Below are positions 9,767 through 17,932 of a stretch of DNA of 36,782 bases, one piece after another (the stretch's first letter is position 1; each line of letters starts with the position of its first letter). The notes below the pieces were generated by a model. The model saw nothing but the letters and a program-made list of their open reading frames with translations, searched no databases and was not told where the DNA came from. The DNA is taken from contig JAQXQU010000115.1 of the NCBI GenBank assembly GCA_029101345.1, positions 1 to 36,782 of the forward strand. The letters run 5' to 3'. Position numbers and translations under genes: made by a program. The DNA is from Erysipelotrichaceae bacterium (GTDB lineage Bacteria > Bacillota_I > Bacilli_A > Erysipelotrichales > Erysipelotrichaceae).

Positions 9767-10945
9767 ATGGCAAAAGAAAAATTTGACCGCTCTCTACAGC
9801 ACGTCAATATCGGTACTATCGGTCACGTTGACCATGGTAAAACTACATTAACTGCCGCAATCACTAAGAGATTAGCTGAAAAGGGCCAGGCTGAATTCAG
9901 AGCTTATGACCAGATTGATGGTGCACCTGAAGAAAAGGCAAGAGGTATCACTATCAATACTGCTCACGTTGAATACAAGACTGCTACTAGACACTATGCT
10001 CATGTTGACTGCCCAGGCCATGCCGACTATGTCAAGAACATGATCACTGGTGCTGCTCAGATGGATGGTGCTATCCTTGTAGTTGCTGCTACTGATGGAC
10101 CAATGCCACAGACTCGTGAACACATCCTTCTTGCTCGTCAGGTAGGTGTTCCTTACATCGTAGTATTCCTTAACAAGTGCGATATGGTTGATGATGAAGA
10201 ATTAATTGACCTAGTTGAAATGGAAGTTACTGAACTTCTTGAAGAATATGGCTTCGAAGGTTCTCCAATTATCCGTGGTTCAGCTCTTAAGGCTCTTGAA
10301 GGCGACCCAGTTTGGGAAGAAAAGATTGATGAATTAATGGATGCTGTTGATACATTCATCCCTGCTCCAGCTCGTGAAATGGATAAGCCATTCCTAATGT
10401 CAGTAGAAGATGTCTTCACTATCTCAGGTCGTGGTACAGTTGCTACTGGTAGAGTTGAACGTGGTGTTGCTCACTTAAATGACCAGGTTGAAATCGTAGG
10501 TATCAAGGATACTAGAACTACAGTTATCACAGGTCTTGAAATGTTCCATAAGCAGTTAGACGAGGCTGAAGCTGGTGATAACATCGGTGCTCTTTTAAGA
10601 GGTGTTAACCGTGATGAAATCGTCAGAGGACAGGTCTTAGCTAAGCCAGGTTCAGTTACTCCTCATACTTCTTTCAAGGCTCAGGTTTACGTCTTGACTA
10701 AGGAAGAAGGCGGTCGTCATACTCCTTTCGTTTCTAACTACCGTCCACAGTTCTACTTCAGAACTACTGACGTAACTGGTGTTGTTCACCTTCCTGAAGG
10801 TGTTGAAATGGTAATGCCAGGTGACCACGTTGAAATGACTGTTGAATTGATTGCACCAATCGCTATCGAAAACGGTACTAAGTTCTCTATCCGTGAAGGT
10901 GGTAGAACAGTAGGTTCAGGTAACGTTACTGAAATCGTTGCTTAA
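9767..10945 (+). CDS. tuf: Translation elongation factor Tu
   Basis: Delivers aminoacyl-tRNA to the ribosome as a GTP complex; 392 residues. The N-terminus [28 protein letters not shown] has P-loop GHVDHGKT. The effector region is [14 protein letters not shown], switch [10 protein letters not shown], and guanine motif NKCD. Domains II and III are complete and end in [11 protein letters not shown] strong CAGGAGGAAAG site lies upstream. The 62-bp gap from fusA has a hairpin but no clear separate promoter, so tuf is probably the last gene of the str operon. Strong T-ending codon preference indicates very high expression. Confidence 0.99.
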   Translation: MAKEKFDRSLQHVNIGTIGHVDHGKTTLTAAITKRLAEKGQAEFRAYDQIDGAPEEKARGITINTAHVEYKTATRHYAHVDCPGHADYVKNMITGAAQMDGAILVVAATDGPMPQTREHILLARQVGVPYIVVFLNKCDMVDDEELIDLVEMEVTELLEEYGFEGSPIIRGSALKALEGDPVWEEKIDELMDAVDTFIPAPAREMDKPFLMSVEDVFTISGRGTVATGRVERGVAHLNDQVEIVGIKDTRTTVITGLEMFHKQLDEAEAGDNIGALLRGVNRDEIVRGQVLAKPGSVTPHTSFKAQVYVLTKEEGGRHTPFVSNYRPQFYFRTTDVTGVVHLPEGVEMVMPGDHVEMTVELIAPIAIENGTKFSIREGGRTVGSGNVTEIVA

Positions 10946-10966
10946 TTAATTCGAGAGACAACAATT

Positions 10967-10996
10967 AAAAGTGCTTCAGATGAAGCACTTTTTCTT
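10967..10996 (+). terminator. Terminator of the str operon after tuf
   Basis: An 11-bp perfect stem (AAAAGTGCTTC/GAAGCACTTTT) with a 4-nt loop, followed by TTCTTTTGCTT. It begins 22 bp after the tuf stop codon. Confidence 0.9.
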
Positions 10997-11014
10997 TTGC
11001 TTAATAATCAATAA

Positions 11015-11036
11015 AAGAAGGCTAGCAAGCCTTCTT
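11015..11036 (-). terminator. Terminator of the 16000-11022 operon
   Basis: A 9-bp stem (AAGAAGGCT/AGCCTTCTT) with a 4-nt loop. On the minus strand it continues into TTATTG. It overlaps the last codons of the hydrolase gene. Confidence 0.75.
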
Positions 11037-11699
11037 CAATTCATTTTTAATCAATTCAATAGCTATGTCCTTTACACCTTCATCATCAAGAATCCGATGC
11101 TGTCCTTTGGCCAAAATGACACAATTCTTATCATCATGGGGAACTTTTTCAAAGTTTTTGAGTGATAAGGAATATGGAATCATTTCATCTCCCATGCAAT
11201 GAATAAAGAGAACTGGACATTTGACAGAAGAAATTGATTCCTTGCAATTATTGACAACATCCATAAATGGTCCATAATAGGTCGATGGAAGTGGGATAAA
11301 TCTGTCATCATTGGGATCGCTTTTCTTAGGCTTAAACTGGCCTTTGACCGTTGTCAGGTTCAAATACTCAAAGGCTGGAGCCAATAAGATCAAGCGCTTG
11401 ATGTTGAATTTGGAAGCCAGGTAGGAAGCAATTACTCCACCCATCGAAAAGCCAATCAGCACAATCTCCCGCTTTCTGTTCTTGCATTCAATGATTTTTT
11501 CCTCAGCTCTTGATACCCAATTGAACCAATGAATATCATCAGCCCTTCTCTGATCAAAGAGTTCAGGCAAAACAACATCATAATCATGACAGATAGCTTT
11601 TAGAAGATTATCATATTCAACAGTCTTGCGGCGGCCAAAGCCATGGATACAGATGACTACAGGCCTTTTATTGCGTTTATATTGATTAAATAGTTCCAT
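11022..11699 (-). CDS. Alpha/beta hydrolase (lysophospholipase/esterase-like)
   Basis: A 225-residue cytoplasmic serine hydrolase. The oxyanion-hole sequence ICIHGFGRRK is at 16-25. The nucleophile elbow is GFSMGG with Ser85. Asp171 (HCMGDEMIP) and His201 (KGQHRIL) complete the triad. The natural substrate cannot be inferred. ATG 11699 is chosen because GAGGG lies about 8 nt upstream and only one base separates it from the upstream stop. A longer reading from 11741 would overlap the ccdA-thioredoxin gene by 41 bp. It is the last gene of the metal/envelope operon. Confidence 0.8.
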   Translation of the reverse strand: MELFNQYKRNKRPVVICIHGFGRRKTVEYDNLLKAICHDYDVVLPELFDQRRADDIHWFNWVSRAEEKIIECKNRKREIVLIGFSMGGVIASYLASKFNIKRLILLAPAFEYLNLTTVKGQFKPKKSDPNDDRFIPLPSTYYGPFMDVVNNCKESISSVKCPVLFIHCMGDEMIPYSLSLKNFEKVPHDDKNCVILAKGQHRILDDEGVKDIAIELIKNELKKAC

Positions 11700-11700
11700 C

Positions 11701-12834
11701 TTATTGACCCTCGTATAAGGCAATTGCCTGTTGATAGACATTTTCCATGCCTTCCTTGTTGATATAGCCAGCTATATAGCCAAGAATACTGCCATCTGGT
11801 GCAATGACCATCAATGTTGGATAACCACTGACATTGCCCTGATATAGCAATGTACCATCCTTGTCGACAATAACCGGAATATCAATGCCCTTGTCGTCAA
11901 TGTGCTTCCTGACATCCTCGTCGCTTAAACCATTTTCGCTTAATGGTGACATGACATAGAAACAATGGATGTCATTTTCCTTGGCAAATGCTAGATAATC
12001 TGCCCTTTCCATTTCACAATAGCTGCACCAGGTAGCTGTAAAATTCAAGAAGACATATTTGCCACGATAATCCTTGAAGAGAATTTCCTTGCCATTGGCA
12101 TCATTAAAGGTCTTATCAGAAATCATTTGAACATCAACTGTTTCAGCATTCTTATAAGCCATGATGTTTCGGCTGGCATTATAGATATTGGAAATGCCGT
12201 AGCTGATCATAATGACACCGGCAATTACCATGATATATTTGAAGATCTTCTTTCTTTTCTGAATGAAATTCAAAATGCCTGAAGTAAACAGGCCAGTTAG
12301 AACAAACGGTATGATAAGTCCCAAGGCATAAAAAAGCAGATAAACCAATGACCCTTCAGATACGCTTAATAACAGAACACTGGCTAATAGCGGTCCAATA
12401 CAAGGTGTCCATGCAAAGGAGAAGAGGAATCCAAAGCAAAAGGCCTTGAAATAGGTCATCTTTGCAAATGAGAACTTATCCTTGAATGAATATTCATGAT
12501 TAAGGAGGGAAATGCTGATGAGTCCTGTTTCATGAAGACCGAGGATAATGATCAGCACACCGCCAATCAAGGCAACGATATCCTGATAATCCTTGAGAAA
12601 ATCGCTAATAAAGCCAACTGAAAGACCAAGCAGGACAAAAACAAAGGAGATGCCTAAGACAAAGAAGATTGTACTTAGGAAGGTTTTCCTTTGATCATAG
12701 ATGATATTCCCCTCATCATCCTTTTTGCCTTCGCCAGACAGATAGGCCATGAATAATGGCAGAAGTGGCAGGACGCAAGGTGAAAGGAAAGACAGAAGGC
12801 CTTCAAGAAATATACCGGCAAATGAAATGTTCAT
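11701..12834 (-). CDS. CcdA/DsbD-type transmembrane reductase fused to a thioredoxin-like (TlpA/ResA) domain
   Basis: Probably carries electrons from cytoplasmic thioredoxin across the membrane to an extracytoplasmic thioredoxin domain for thiol reduction. Residues 1-220 form a six-helix CcdA-type domain with the two conserved membrane cysteines, Cys20 in LSFLSPCVLP and Cys145 in FAWTPCIGP. Residues about 235-377 form a thioredoxin fold with the active site TWCSYC (Cys270, Cys273). It also has the cis-Pro region SGYPTLMVI. Many bacteria encode these as separate CcdA and ResA proteins, so the 377-residue fusion is self-contained. Its ATG shares a base with the uppP stop (TAATG). No haem or cytochrome c maturation genes are nearby. 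Confidence 0.88.
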   Translation of the reverse strand: MNISFAGIFLEGLLSFLSPCVLPLLPLFMAYLSGEGKKDDEGNIIYDQRKTFLSTIFFVLGISFVFVLLGLSVGFISDFLKDYQDIVALIGGVLIIILGLHETGLISISLLNHEYSFKDKFSFAKMTYFKAFCFGFLFSFAWTPCIGPLLASVLLLSVSEGSLVYLLFYALGLIIPFVLTGLFTSGILNFIQKRKKIFKYIMVIAGVIMISYGISNIYNASRNIMAYKNAETVDVQMISDKTFNDANGKEILFKDYRGKYVFLNFTATWCSYCEMERADYLAFAKENDIHCFYVMSPLSENGLSDEDVRKHIDDKGIDIPVIVDKDGTLLYQGNVSGYPTLMVIAPDGSILGYIAGYINKEGMENVYQQAIALYEGQ

Positions 12835-13676
12835 TAGACAATAAAACCAAAATACAATAAGACAATAAGGCCAATGGCGATGCGATAATAGCCAAAGATC
12901 CTGAAGTCATGTTTACGGATATAGGACAAAATGAATCTGATGACAAAAATCGAAACAATAAAGGCGCTTATTGAACCTGCCAGCAATAAGGAAAGCTCAG
13001 TAGTACTAAAGGCCAGGCCATATTTGACAATCTTCAATAAGGATGCTCCAAACATGACAGGTATTGCCAGGTAGAAAGTGAATTCAGTAGCTGCTGCTCT
13101 GCTAACACCTAAGATAAGTCCACCAATAATCGTACACCCTGATCTTGAAGAACCGGGAAAAACTGCTGCTATAACCTGAAAGACACCTATCAAAACAGCT
13201 GTCTGATAGCTGATATCCCTGATATCCTTCATTGAAGCATCCTTGCCCATATTGATCTTTTCAATGACAATAAAGGCAATGCCCACAATTATCAACGCCA
13301 ACGCTACGCTGATAGGATTATAGAACAAGGCATCGAAGACATCATCAAAGGCCAAGCCAATAACTGCCGCCGGCAAGCAGGCAATGATGATCTTGGTCCA
13401 TAAGATCATCTTATCTTTCCGGACTATTGCAAGAATGCCTTTTCCAAGTGGTTCATCCGATTGGCCAAAAGGCCAAATGTCCTTAAAGAAGAGGACAACA
13501 ACCGCCATGATAGCTCCTAGCTGAATGACTACTTCATAGACCTTGTAGAATTCTTCACTGACAGCAAAGTCAATCAGGTTATTGAAGATGATCATATGTC
13601 CAGTTGAAGAGATTGGCAGCCACTCCGTAATACCCTCAATAAGACCAAAGAGAATGGATATAAGGTAATTGATCAT
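12834..13676 (-). CDS. uppP: Undecaprenyl-diphosphate phosphatase (UppP/BacA family)
   Basis: Integral membrane phosphatase that recycles undecaprenyl pyrophosphate to the monophosphate lipid carrier needed for peptidoglycan and polymer export. Overproduction is known to give bacitracin resistance. The 280 residues form about eight membrane helices. Motif 1 is EGITEWLPISSTGHM with the conserved Glu residues and motif 2 is FPGSSRSGCT. Both are intact. AGGGGGACC supports the start, 8 bp after the CobW/DUF1980 gene. It sits unusually between putative metal GTPases and a thiol reductase, and its stop overlaps the ccdA-thioredoxin start by one base. Confidence 0.97.
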   Translation of the reverse strand: MINYLISILFGLIEGITEWLPISSTGHMIIFNNLIDFAVSEEFYKVYEVVIQLGAIMAVVVLFFKDIWPFGQSDEPLGKGILAIVRKDKMILWTKIIIACLPAAVIGLAFDDVFDALFYNPISVALALIIVGIAFIVIEKINMGKDASMKDIRDISYQTAVLIGVFQVIAAVFPGSSRSGCTIIGGLILGVSRAAATEFTFYLAIPVMFGASLLKIVKYGLAFSTTELSLLLAGSISAFIVSIFVIRFILSYIRKHDFRIFGYYRIAIGLIVLLYFGFIV

Positions 13677-13684
13677 AGGTCCCC

Positions 13685-14614
13685 CTAATTGAAGTAGACG
13701 AATTCATCTTCCGGTGCTTCTGTTTGCAGATAATCATCAACATAGAGTACACAGGTCATCTGACCCATTTCATCCTGCTGGCAATGAATAACACCTTTCA
13801 GATGATAGTATTTGTCAGGGACAATATCAACATATTGGACATTGACACAGGTAATGGAAATATATTGGATATCATTGGCACAACAGACCATTGCAGGTCG
13901 ACCCATGATAACAACATCATCATATAAAGGGTGTTTCTCGACAAAACGGGCATTGAAAGCAACAGTCTTGCCTTCATATTTGGTTGGATGATCAAGTGCA
14001 TCCATATACCAAAGACCAAAATCATCATTATTGAGATCAAAGAAGTCACCATCGCCAAAGAGCTCCTCATCAAAGCCATTGAGATCCTCACCACTGGTAG
14101 TCTCATAGACGATATCCAAGCGATGGTTGATGGCCTTGAGATTGTTTCTGACATAACGTCGGTCAAGATTGTCGGCTCGATTGAAGATGCAGGTCTCAGC
14201 ATATTTGATATGGTTGAACATGAATTGCTTCATATTGGCCATATAATTCATAAAGCTTGTAGAATCAATGATGGTCAGAGCCTGACATAATTCCCAGCCA
14301 TAGGCAAAACCTTCATTATAGAGAATGGCATCATCCTCCAAGCCATTGAGTTCAATGAAAATGCGCTGAGGGCAGTATTTGATATCAAGTTCTGCCTGCC
14401 TTTGCCTTGTCAGTTCGTTGATGGAATCAAGATAGACAACAATCGAATTGGAAGCAGCCAGGAATTCATTATCATATTCCTCATCCCCTTCTTCTAAGGC
14501 GATGATCAACGTCCGTTCTCCTTCATTGAAATTGGGGTCAAGCAATGATTCCTTGATGGTTCTCGTCTTGCCAGCATCAAGAAAACCAGAGAAGACGTAG
14601 ACTGGCTTAGCCAT
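13685..14614 (-). CDS. CobW-like GTPase fused to a DUF1980/TIGR03943-like C-terminal domain
   Basis: A 309-residue protein. Residues 1-180 form a G3E-type GTPase domain with a variant P-loop, GFLDAGKT (10-17), and a late FNRAD in place of NKxD. The CxCC metal-binding motif of typical CobW proteins is absent. The region where most members read EPSG instead reads IELNG. Residues about 210-309 resemble the C-terminal domain of DUF1980/TIGR03943 proteins (YcgQ-like), especially GKTVAFNARFVEK and GRPAMVCCANDIQYI, which has paired Cys. It may accept metal from, or work with, the first GTPase, whose stop it overlaps by 8 bp. Function is inference. Confidence 0.7.
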   Translation of the reverse strand: MAKPVYVFSGFLDAGKTRTIKESLLDPNFNEGERTLIIALEEGDEEYDNEFLAASNSIVVYLDSINELTRQRQAELDIKYCPQRIFIELNGLEDDAILYNEGFAYGWELCQALTIIDSTSFMNYMANMKQFMFNHIKYAETCIFNRADNLDRRYVRNNLKAINHRLDIVYETTSGEDLNGFDEELFGDGDFFDLNNDDFGLWYMDALDHPTKYEGKTVAFNARFVEKHPLYDDVVIMGRPAMVCCANDIQYISITCVNVQYVDIVPDKYYHLKGVIHCQQDEMGQMTCVLYVDDYLQTEAPEDEFVYFN

Positions 14615-15599
14615 GGAAGGCCTCTTTCAATACCTCATAATCAAGTTTAGTGCCGATGATTGAAACAACAGCAGCTTCTTTCTTCTTGCCATCGAAAATA
14701 TTGTATTCATTGAGAATATAGTTGAAATAGATTGTACCATTTTCACCCTTGACATAGCCTTTGACACGGATAATATCCTCATCCATCTTATCCAGGATGC
14801 CAGCAAGCTCTTCCTTTGTAAAGATATGTTCTGGATGAAAGACCACATTGTGGAATGGTTCATCTTCATCATCGTGATGGTGATGATGCTCGTGGTCGTG
14901 GTGATGTTCATGATCATGGTGATGCTCATGGTCATGATGATGTTCATCATAATCGTGATGGTGATGGCAGCAGCATTCCTCATCGTGGTGGTGTTCCATA
15001 CAGCATTCTTCGCAGATCTCACCACCTGCTACAATGATATCCATCAATTCATCGATTGAATATTCTGCAATCGGCTTATCAGTAATCACTGCATCATCAT
15101 TGATGTCCCGGACAAGTTCAATCGCTTCCTGTTTCTTCTCTTCATCAACAACATCAAGATGAGAAAGGATAATGGCATTGGCTGAGACAACCTGATCATC
15201 AAAGTATTCCTTGAAATTCCGATGATATTTCCTGCATGTCTTGGCATCAACTATGCAGATATGGGAAACGATTCTAAAATCATCATCAGCATGAACAACA
15301 CTGATGATATCTGAAAGTTTCCCTACTCCTGATGGTTCAACAATCAGATCAGTAACACCCATTTCTTCAATATCCGCTAAAGCAGACGCAAAGTCGCCCT
15401 TTAATGAACAGCAGATACAGCCGTTGTTGATTTCCTTGACATTCAAACCCTCATCAAAGAAAGATCCATCAACACCCTCTTCGCCAAATTCATTTTCCAG
15501 CAACATGACTTTGGAAAACTTCTTTTCCCTTAATAGCTTCTGAATGAAAGTTGTCTTTCCTGAACCTAGGAAGCCCGATACTATATAGACATTAATCAT
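14607..15599 (-). CDS. CobW/ZNG1-family metallochaperone GTPase with histidine-rich loop
   Basis: A 330-residue G3E-family GTPase, likely a zinc or related metal chaperone. P-loop GFLGSGKT is at residues 9-16, the CxCC metal motif NNGCICC at 58-64, and VEPSGVGK at 88-94. The guanine-specificity region reads ILSHLDVV. Residues 196-242 form a Cys- and His-rich linker (EECCMEHHHDEECCC, then repeats of EHHHDH). Such linkers bind metal ions in family members. The C-terminal CobW_C domain follows, ending DYEVLKEAFHG. The ATG overlaps the preceding stop (TAATG) with GGAGG upstream. The neighbouring second GTPase and PPC protein suggest a dedicated metal-handling unit. Confidence 0.88.
   Translation of the reverse strand: MINVYIVSGFLGSGKTTFIQKLLREKKFSKVMLLENEFGEEGVDGSFFDEGLNVKEINNGCICCSLKGDFASALADIEEMGVTDLIVEPSGVGKLSDIISVVHADDDFRIVSHICIVDAKTCRKYHRNFKEYFDDQVVSANAIILSHLDVVDEEKKQEAIELVRDINDDAVITDKPIAEYSIDELMDIIVAGGEICEECCMEHHHDEECCCHHHHDYDEHHHDHEHHHDHEHHHDHEHHHHHDDEDEPFHNVVFHPEHIFTKEELAGILDKMDEDIIRVKGYVKGENGTIYFNYILNEYNIFDGKKKEAAVVSIIGTKLDYEVLKEAFHG
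14883..14954. repeat. 18-bp tandem repeat encoding the His-rich loop
   Basis: Four consecutive 18-bp units (14883, 14901, 14919, 14937) share the pattern RTGATGYTCRTGRTCRTG on the plus strand, the last being diverged. They encode about four copies of a six-residue unit rich in His, Asp and Glu. The in-frame 18-bp period allows the loop to grow or shrink by slippage without frameshift. Confidence 0.85.
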
Positions 15600-16000
15600 T
15601 ATTCATTACCTCCATGACACTTGATAAAGGAGATTTCATCATAACCAGTTTCCTTGTCATAAGTACGGCAGGAATCATATTCTTGAAGTTTGCCTAAAAC
15701 CAGTTCGCAGGTTGTATTGACAATATTTCCTTCAAGCAAATGACCACCAAGGCAATGGCCTTTTTCATCACTGACACCAATATGCAAGTGGCATTTGCCA
15801 TTGGCAATGGTTCCATTCAGACTTATTATTTCGAAGTCTTCCCCAATTGACAGTTCATCTTTGGCCTTGGCCAATCTGATATGGAGAAAGGAAAGGCAGC
15901 CAACAGCTGAAAGGACAACATAGGTCCCATCCTTGCCAAGCTCTGCTATTATATTCTTCAGATCATCGCCTTTATGCAGCCGATATGCAAATTCCCTCAT
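15599..16000 (-). CDS. PPC-domain (DUF296) protein
   Basis: A 133-residue protein made almost only of a PPC domain (plant and prokaryote conserved, DUF296). The typical run is present: an N-terminal RLHKGDDL, then YVVLSAVGCLSFLHIRLA, FEIISLNGTI, then HLHIGVSDEKGHCLGGHLLEGNIV and CELVLG. Bacterial PPC proteins form trimers, and histidines of the HLH...GGH type can bind metal. Its role is not established. As the first gene of an operon with two CobW-type GTPases, a metal-related or sensing role is plausible. There is no Shine-Dalgarno sequence. An extended -10 ends 7 nt before the ATG, so a leaderless mRNA is predicted for the whole operon. Confidence 0.82.
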   Translation of the reverse strand: MREFAYRLHKGDDLKNIIAELGKDGTYVVLSAVGCLSFLHIRLAKAKDELSIGEDFEIISLNGTIANGKCHLHIGVSDEKGHCLGGHLLEGNIVNTTCELVLGKLQEYDSCRTYDKETGYDEISFIKCHGGNE

Positions 16001-16007
16001 CTAGATT

Positions 16008-16016
16008 ATTGTATCA
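16008..16016 (-). promoter_or_regulatory. Extended -10 for predicted leaderless transcript of the PPC operon
   Basis: TGA-TACAAT on the minus strand, then 7 nt (AATCTAG), then the ATG at 16000. No Zur- or Fur-like palindrome is obvious around it. Confidence 0.6.
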
Positions 16017-16030
16017 CAATCAAAGAAAAC

Positions 16031-16058
16031 AAGAAAAAGGATGCCTTCTTAGGCACCC
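16031..16058 (-). terminator. Terminator of the glycogen operon
   Basis: On the minus strand GGGTGCCT pairs with AGGCATCC (one A-C mismatch) around a 4-nt loop and is followed by TTTTTCTTGTTTTC. It overlaps the glgB stop codon and lies just before the PPC operon promoter. Confidence 0.8.
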
Positions 16059-17932
16059 TGTTCAGCACTGATTTCCTTTTTAGCCAAGGCTTTGGCTGTT
16101 GTCTTGCGTGCTCTTTTCTTCTTCAAGACATGCTTGAAAGTTATGGACGCAAAGCTACCAAGCCTAAAGGAAATGGTATCTTCAAGATTGTTGGTTGCTT
16201 TCTTGAAGGATTTCAGTGGTTTTTCATTGACATAGCCATCACCTGAATAGATGGTGTTATCAGAATTGAGATATTCGACATACTCGCCTTCATCCGGAAC
16301 ACCAATCTCCAGATTATCATAGCGATTTGGTGTCATATTGAGAACCGTTACAAAGATGTTCTTGCCATCACTGCGGTAATAGGTGAATAAGGACCAGTTG
16401 GCATTATCAGCGTCGATCCAGCGGAAATTGCCACTATTTGCATCATATTCGCCTTGATAGAATGCAGGATTATCCAGATACATATGGTTAAGGGCTTTGA
16501 AGTACTCTTTGAAGGAATCATGGAGTGGATATTTTAACATGAACCAGTCCATTTCCTTCTTTTCATCAAATTCCCTGAAAAGAGCCAATTCATTGCCCAT
16601 GAAATTGAGCTTCTTGCCCGGATGGGTGAACATGTACATATAGAGGGTTCTCACCTGTTTGAACTTGTCTTCGTATGAACCATACATCTTGTCAATGACT
16701 GTTCCCTTGGAATGGACTACTTCATCATGGGATAAAGGCAATAGATACTTTTCATTAAAGAAATAGTACATGGAGAAATTGATGGCATTATGATGGTATT
16801 TCCGATAGACAGGATCCATCTTCAAATATTTGAAGGTATCATTCATCCAACCAAGATCCCACTTGTAATCAAAGCCCAGACCGCCAAATTCAACTGGTAC
16901 CGTTACCTTAGGAAAATCCGAAGAATCTTCAGCGATAATGACACAATCAGGATGAGCTTTCTTGATATGGAAGTTGAACCTCTTGATGAAATCGTGTCCT
17001 GCTTTGTTTTCACCCAGGAATTTATTGCCCTTATGGTGAATGAAGTGTGAGACAGCATCAAGCCTTAATCCATCAAAATGATAAACTTCCAGGAAGAAAT
17101 TGGCTGATGATAGCAGGAATGAAATAACAGGTCTGGAAAGAAGATTGAAGTAATAAGTACCCCATTCACTTCTTCTTAGATGTTCTTCGCTATATTCATA
17201 TAATGGTGTGAAATCAAAATTGCATAATGAGAAGGCATCAGCTACAAAGTGAGTATAGACTGCATCCATGATGACATGAATGCCATTCTTATGACATTCA
17301 TTGATGAAATCCATCAGATCATATGGTGACCCATAACGGGAAGTGGCTGAGAAGAAGCCTGAAGACTGATAGCCCCAGGAGCCATCAAATGGATGTTCAG
17401 TTACAGGCATCAGTTCAAGATGGGTAAAACCCATTTCCTTCAGATATGGGATGAGATGTTCCTTAGCTTCCTTATATGTTGCCAGATCCCTTTCCTTCTT
17501 GAAACCATTAAGATGGACTTCATAGATATTCATTGGGTCATCATAGGAAAAATGCCGATTCTTTAAAAAATCATCGTCACTGAACTTATAGGAATCAAGA
17601 TCATACATGACCGAAGCATTGCCTGGTCTTAGTTCTGAGAGGAAGGCAAAAGGATCGGATTTATCATGGTATGTAAATGGATCCTTATAGATGCGATAAC
17701 GATAGGAATAGATGAGATCGCAGTTTAAAACTACTGTCTGCCAGACGCCACGGAAATCTATCCTGTCAAGCGGATAGAATACTTTGAAGTCGTCCTTAGA
17801 CATGAATACCTCGACCTTATAGGCATTTGGTGCCCAGACAGTAAATTCAACCCCATCATTGACTTTATGGGCTCCAAAGAGGTTATAGGCTTCTAACTCA
17901 TAACCATCAAAAAAACGATCATATTTTGACAT
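16049..17932 (-). CDS. glgB: 1,4-alpha-glucan branching enzyme
   Basis: Introduces alpha-1,6 branches into glycogen. It has 627 residues. An N-terminal CBM48 domain (about 20-110, EFTVWAPNAYKVEVF) precedes the GH13 barrel. Catalytic residues are visible: nucleophile Asp292 in GLRLDAV, acid/base Glu335 in IIAEDSS, and Asp403 in LSHDEVVHSKG. The final part is the all-beta C domain with a basic tail. ATG 17932 is preferred to the TTG at 17938 because AAGGTG lies 7 nt upstream and the sequence MSKYDRFFDG is a natural start. It overlaps the end of glgA by 14 bp and is the last gene of glgC-glgD-glgA-glgB. Confidence 0.97.
   Translation of the reverse strand: MSKYDRFFDGYELEAYNLFGAHKVNDGVEFTVWAPNAYKVEVFMSKDDFKVFYPLDRIDFRGVWQTVVLNCDLIYSYRYRIYKDPFTYHDKSDPFAFLSELRPGNASVMYDLDSYKFSDDDFLKNRHFSYDDPMNIYEVHLNGFKKERDLATYKEAKEHLIPYLKEMGFTHLELMPVTEHPFDGSWGYQSSGFFSATSRYGSPYDLMDFINECHKNGIHVIMDAVYTHFVADAFSLCNFDFTPLYEYSEEHLRRSEWGTYYFNLLSRPVISFLLSSANFFLEVYHFDGLRLDAVSHFIHHKGNKFLGENKAGHDFIKRFNFHIKKAHPDCVIIAEDSSDFPKVTVPVEFGGLGFDYKWDLGWMNDTFKYLKMDPVYRKYHHNAINFSMYYFFNEKYLLPLSHDEVVHSKGTVIDKMYGSYEDKFKQVRTLYMYMFTHPGKKLNFMGNELALFREFDEKKEMDWFMLKYPLHDSFKEYFKALNHMYLDNPAFYQGEYDANSGNFRWIDADNANWSLFTYYRSDGKNIFVTVLNMTPNRYDNLEIGVPDEGEYVEYLNSDNTIYSGDGYVNEKPLKSFKKATNNLEDTISFRLGSFASITFKHVLKKKRARKTTAKALAKKEISAEQGA

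Noticed and set aside
14870-14960. CRISPR-like short repeats
   Set aside because: The repeats are contiguous, 18 bp, in frame inside a gene and without spacers. No cas genes are present.
14826-15059. Plus-strand open frame rich in Met and Val opposite the His-rich GTPase loop
   Set aside because: It is a shadow of the His-codon repeat (CAT/CAC read backwards gives ATG/GTG). It has no ribosome-binding site and no family resemblance.
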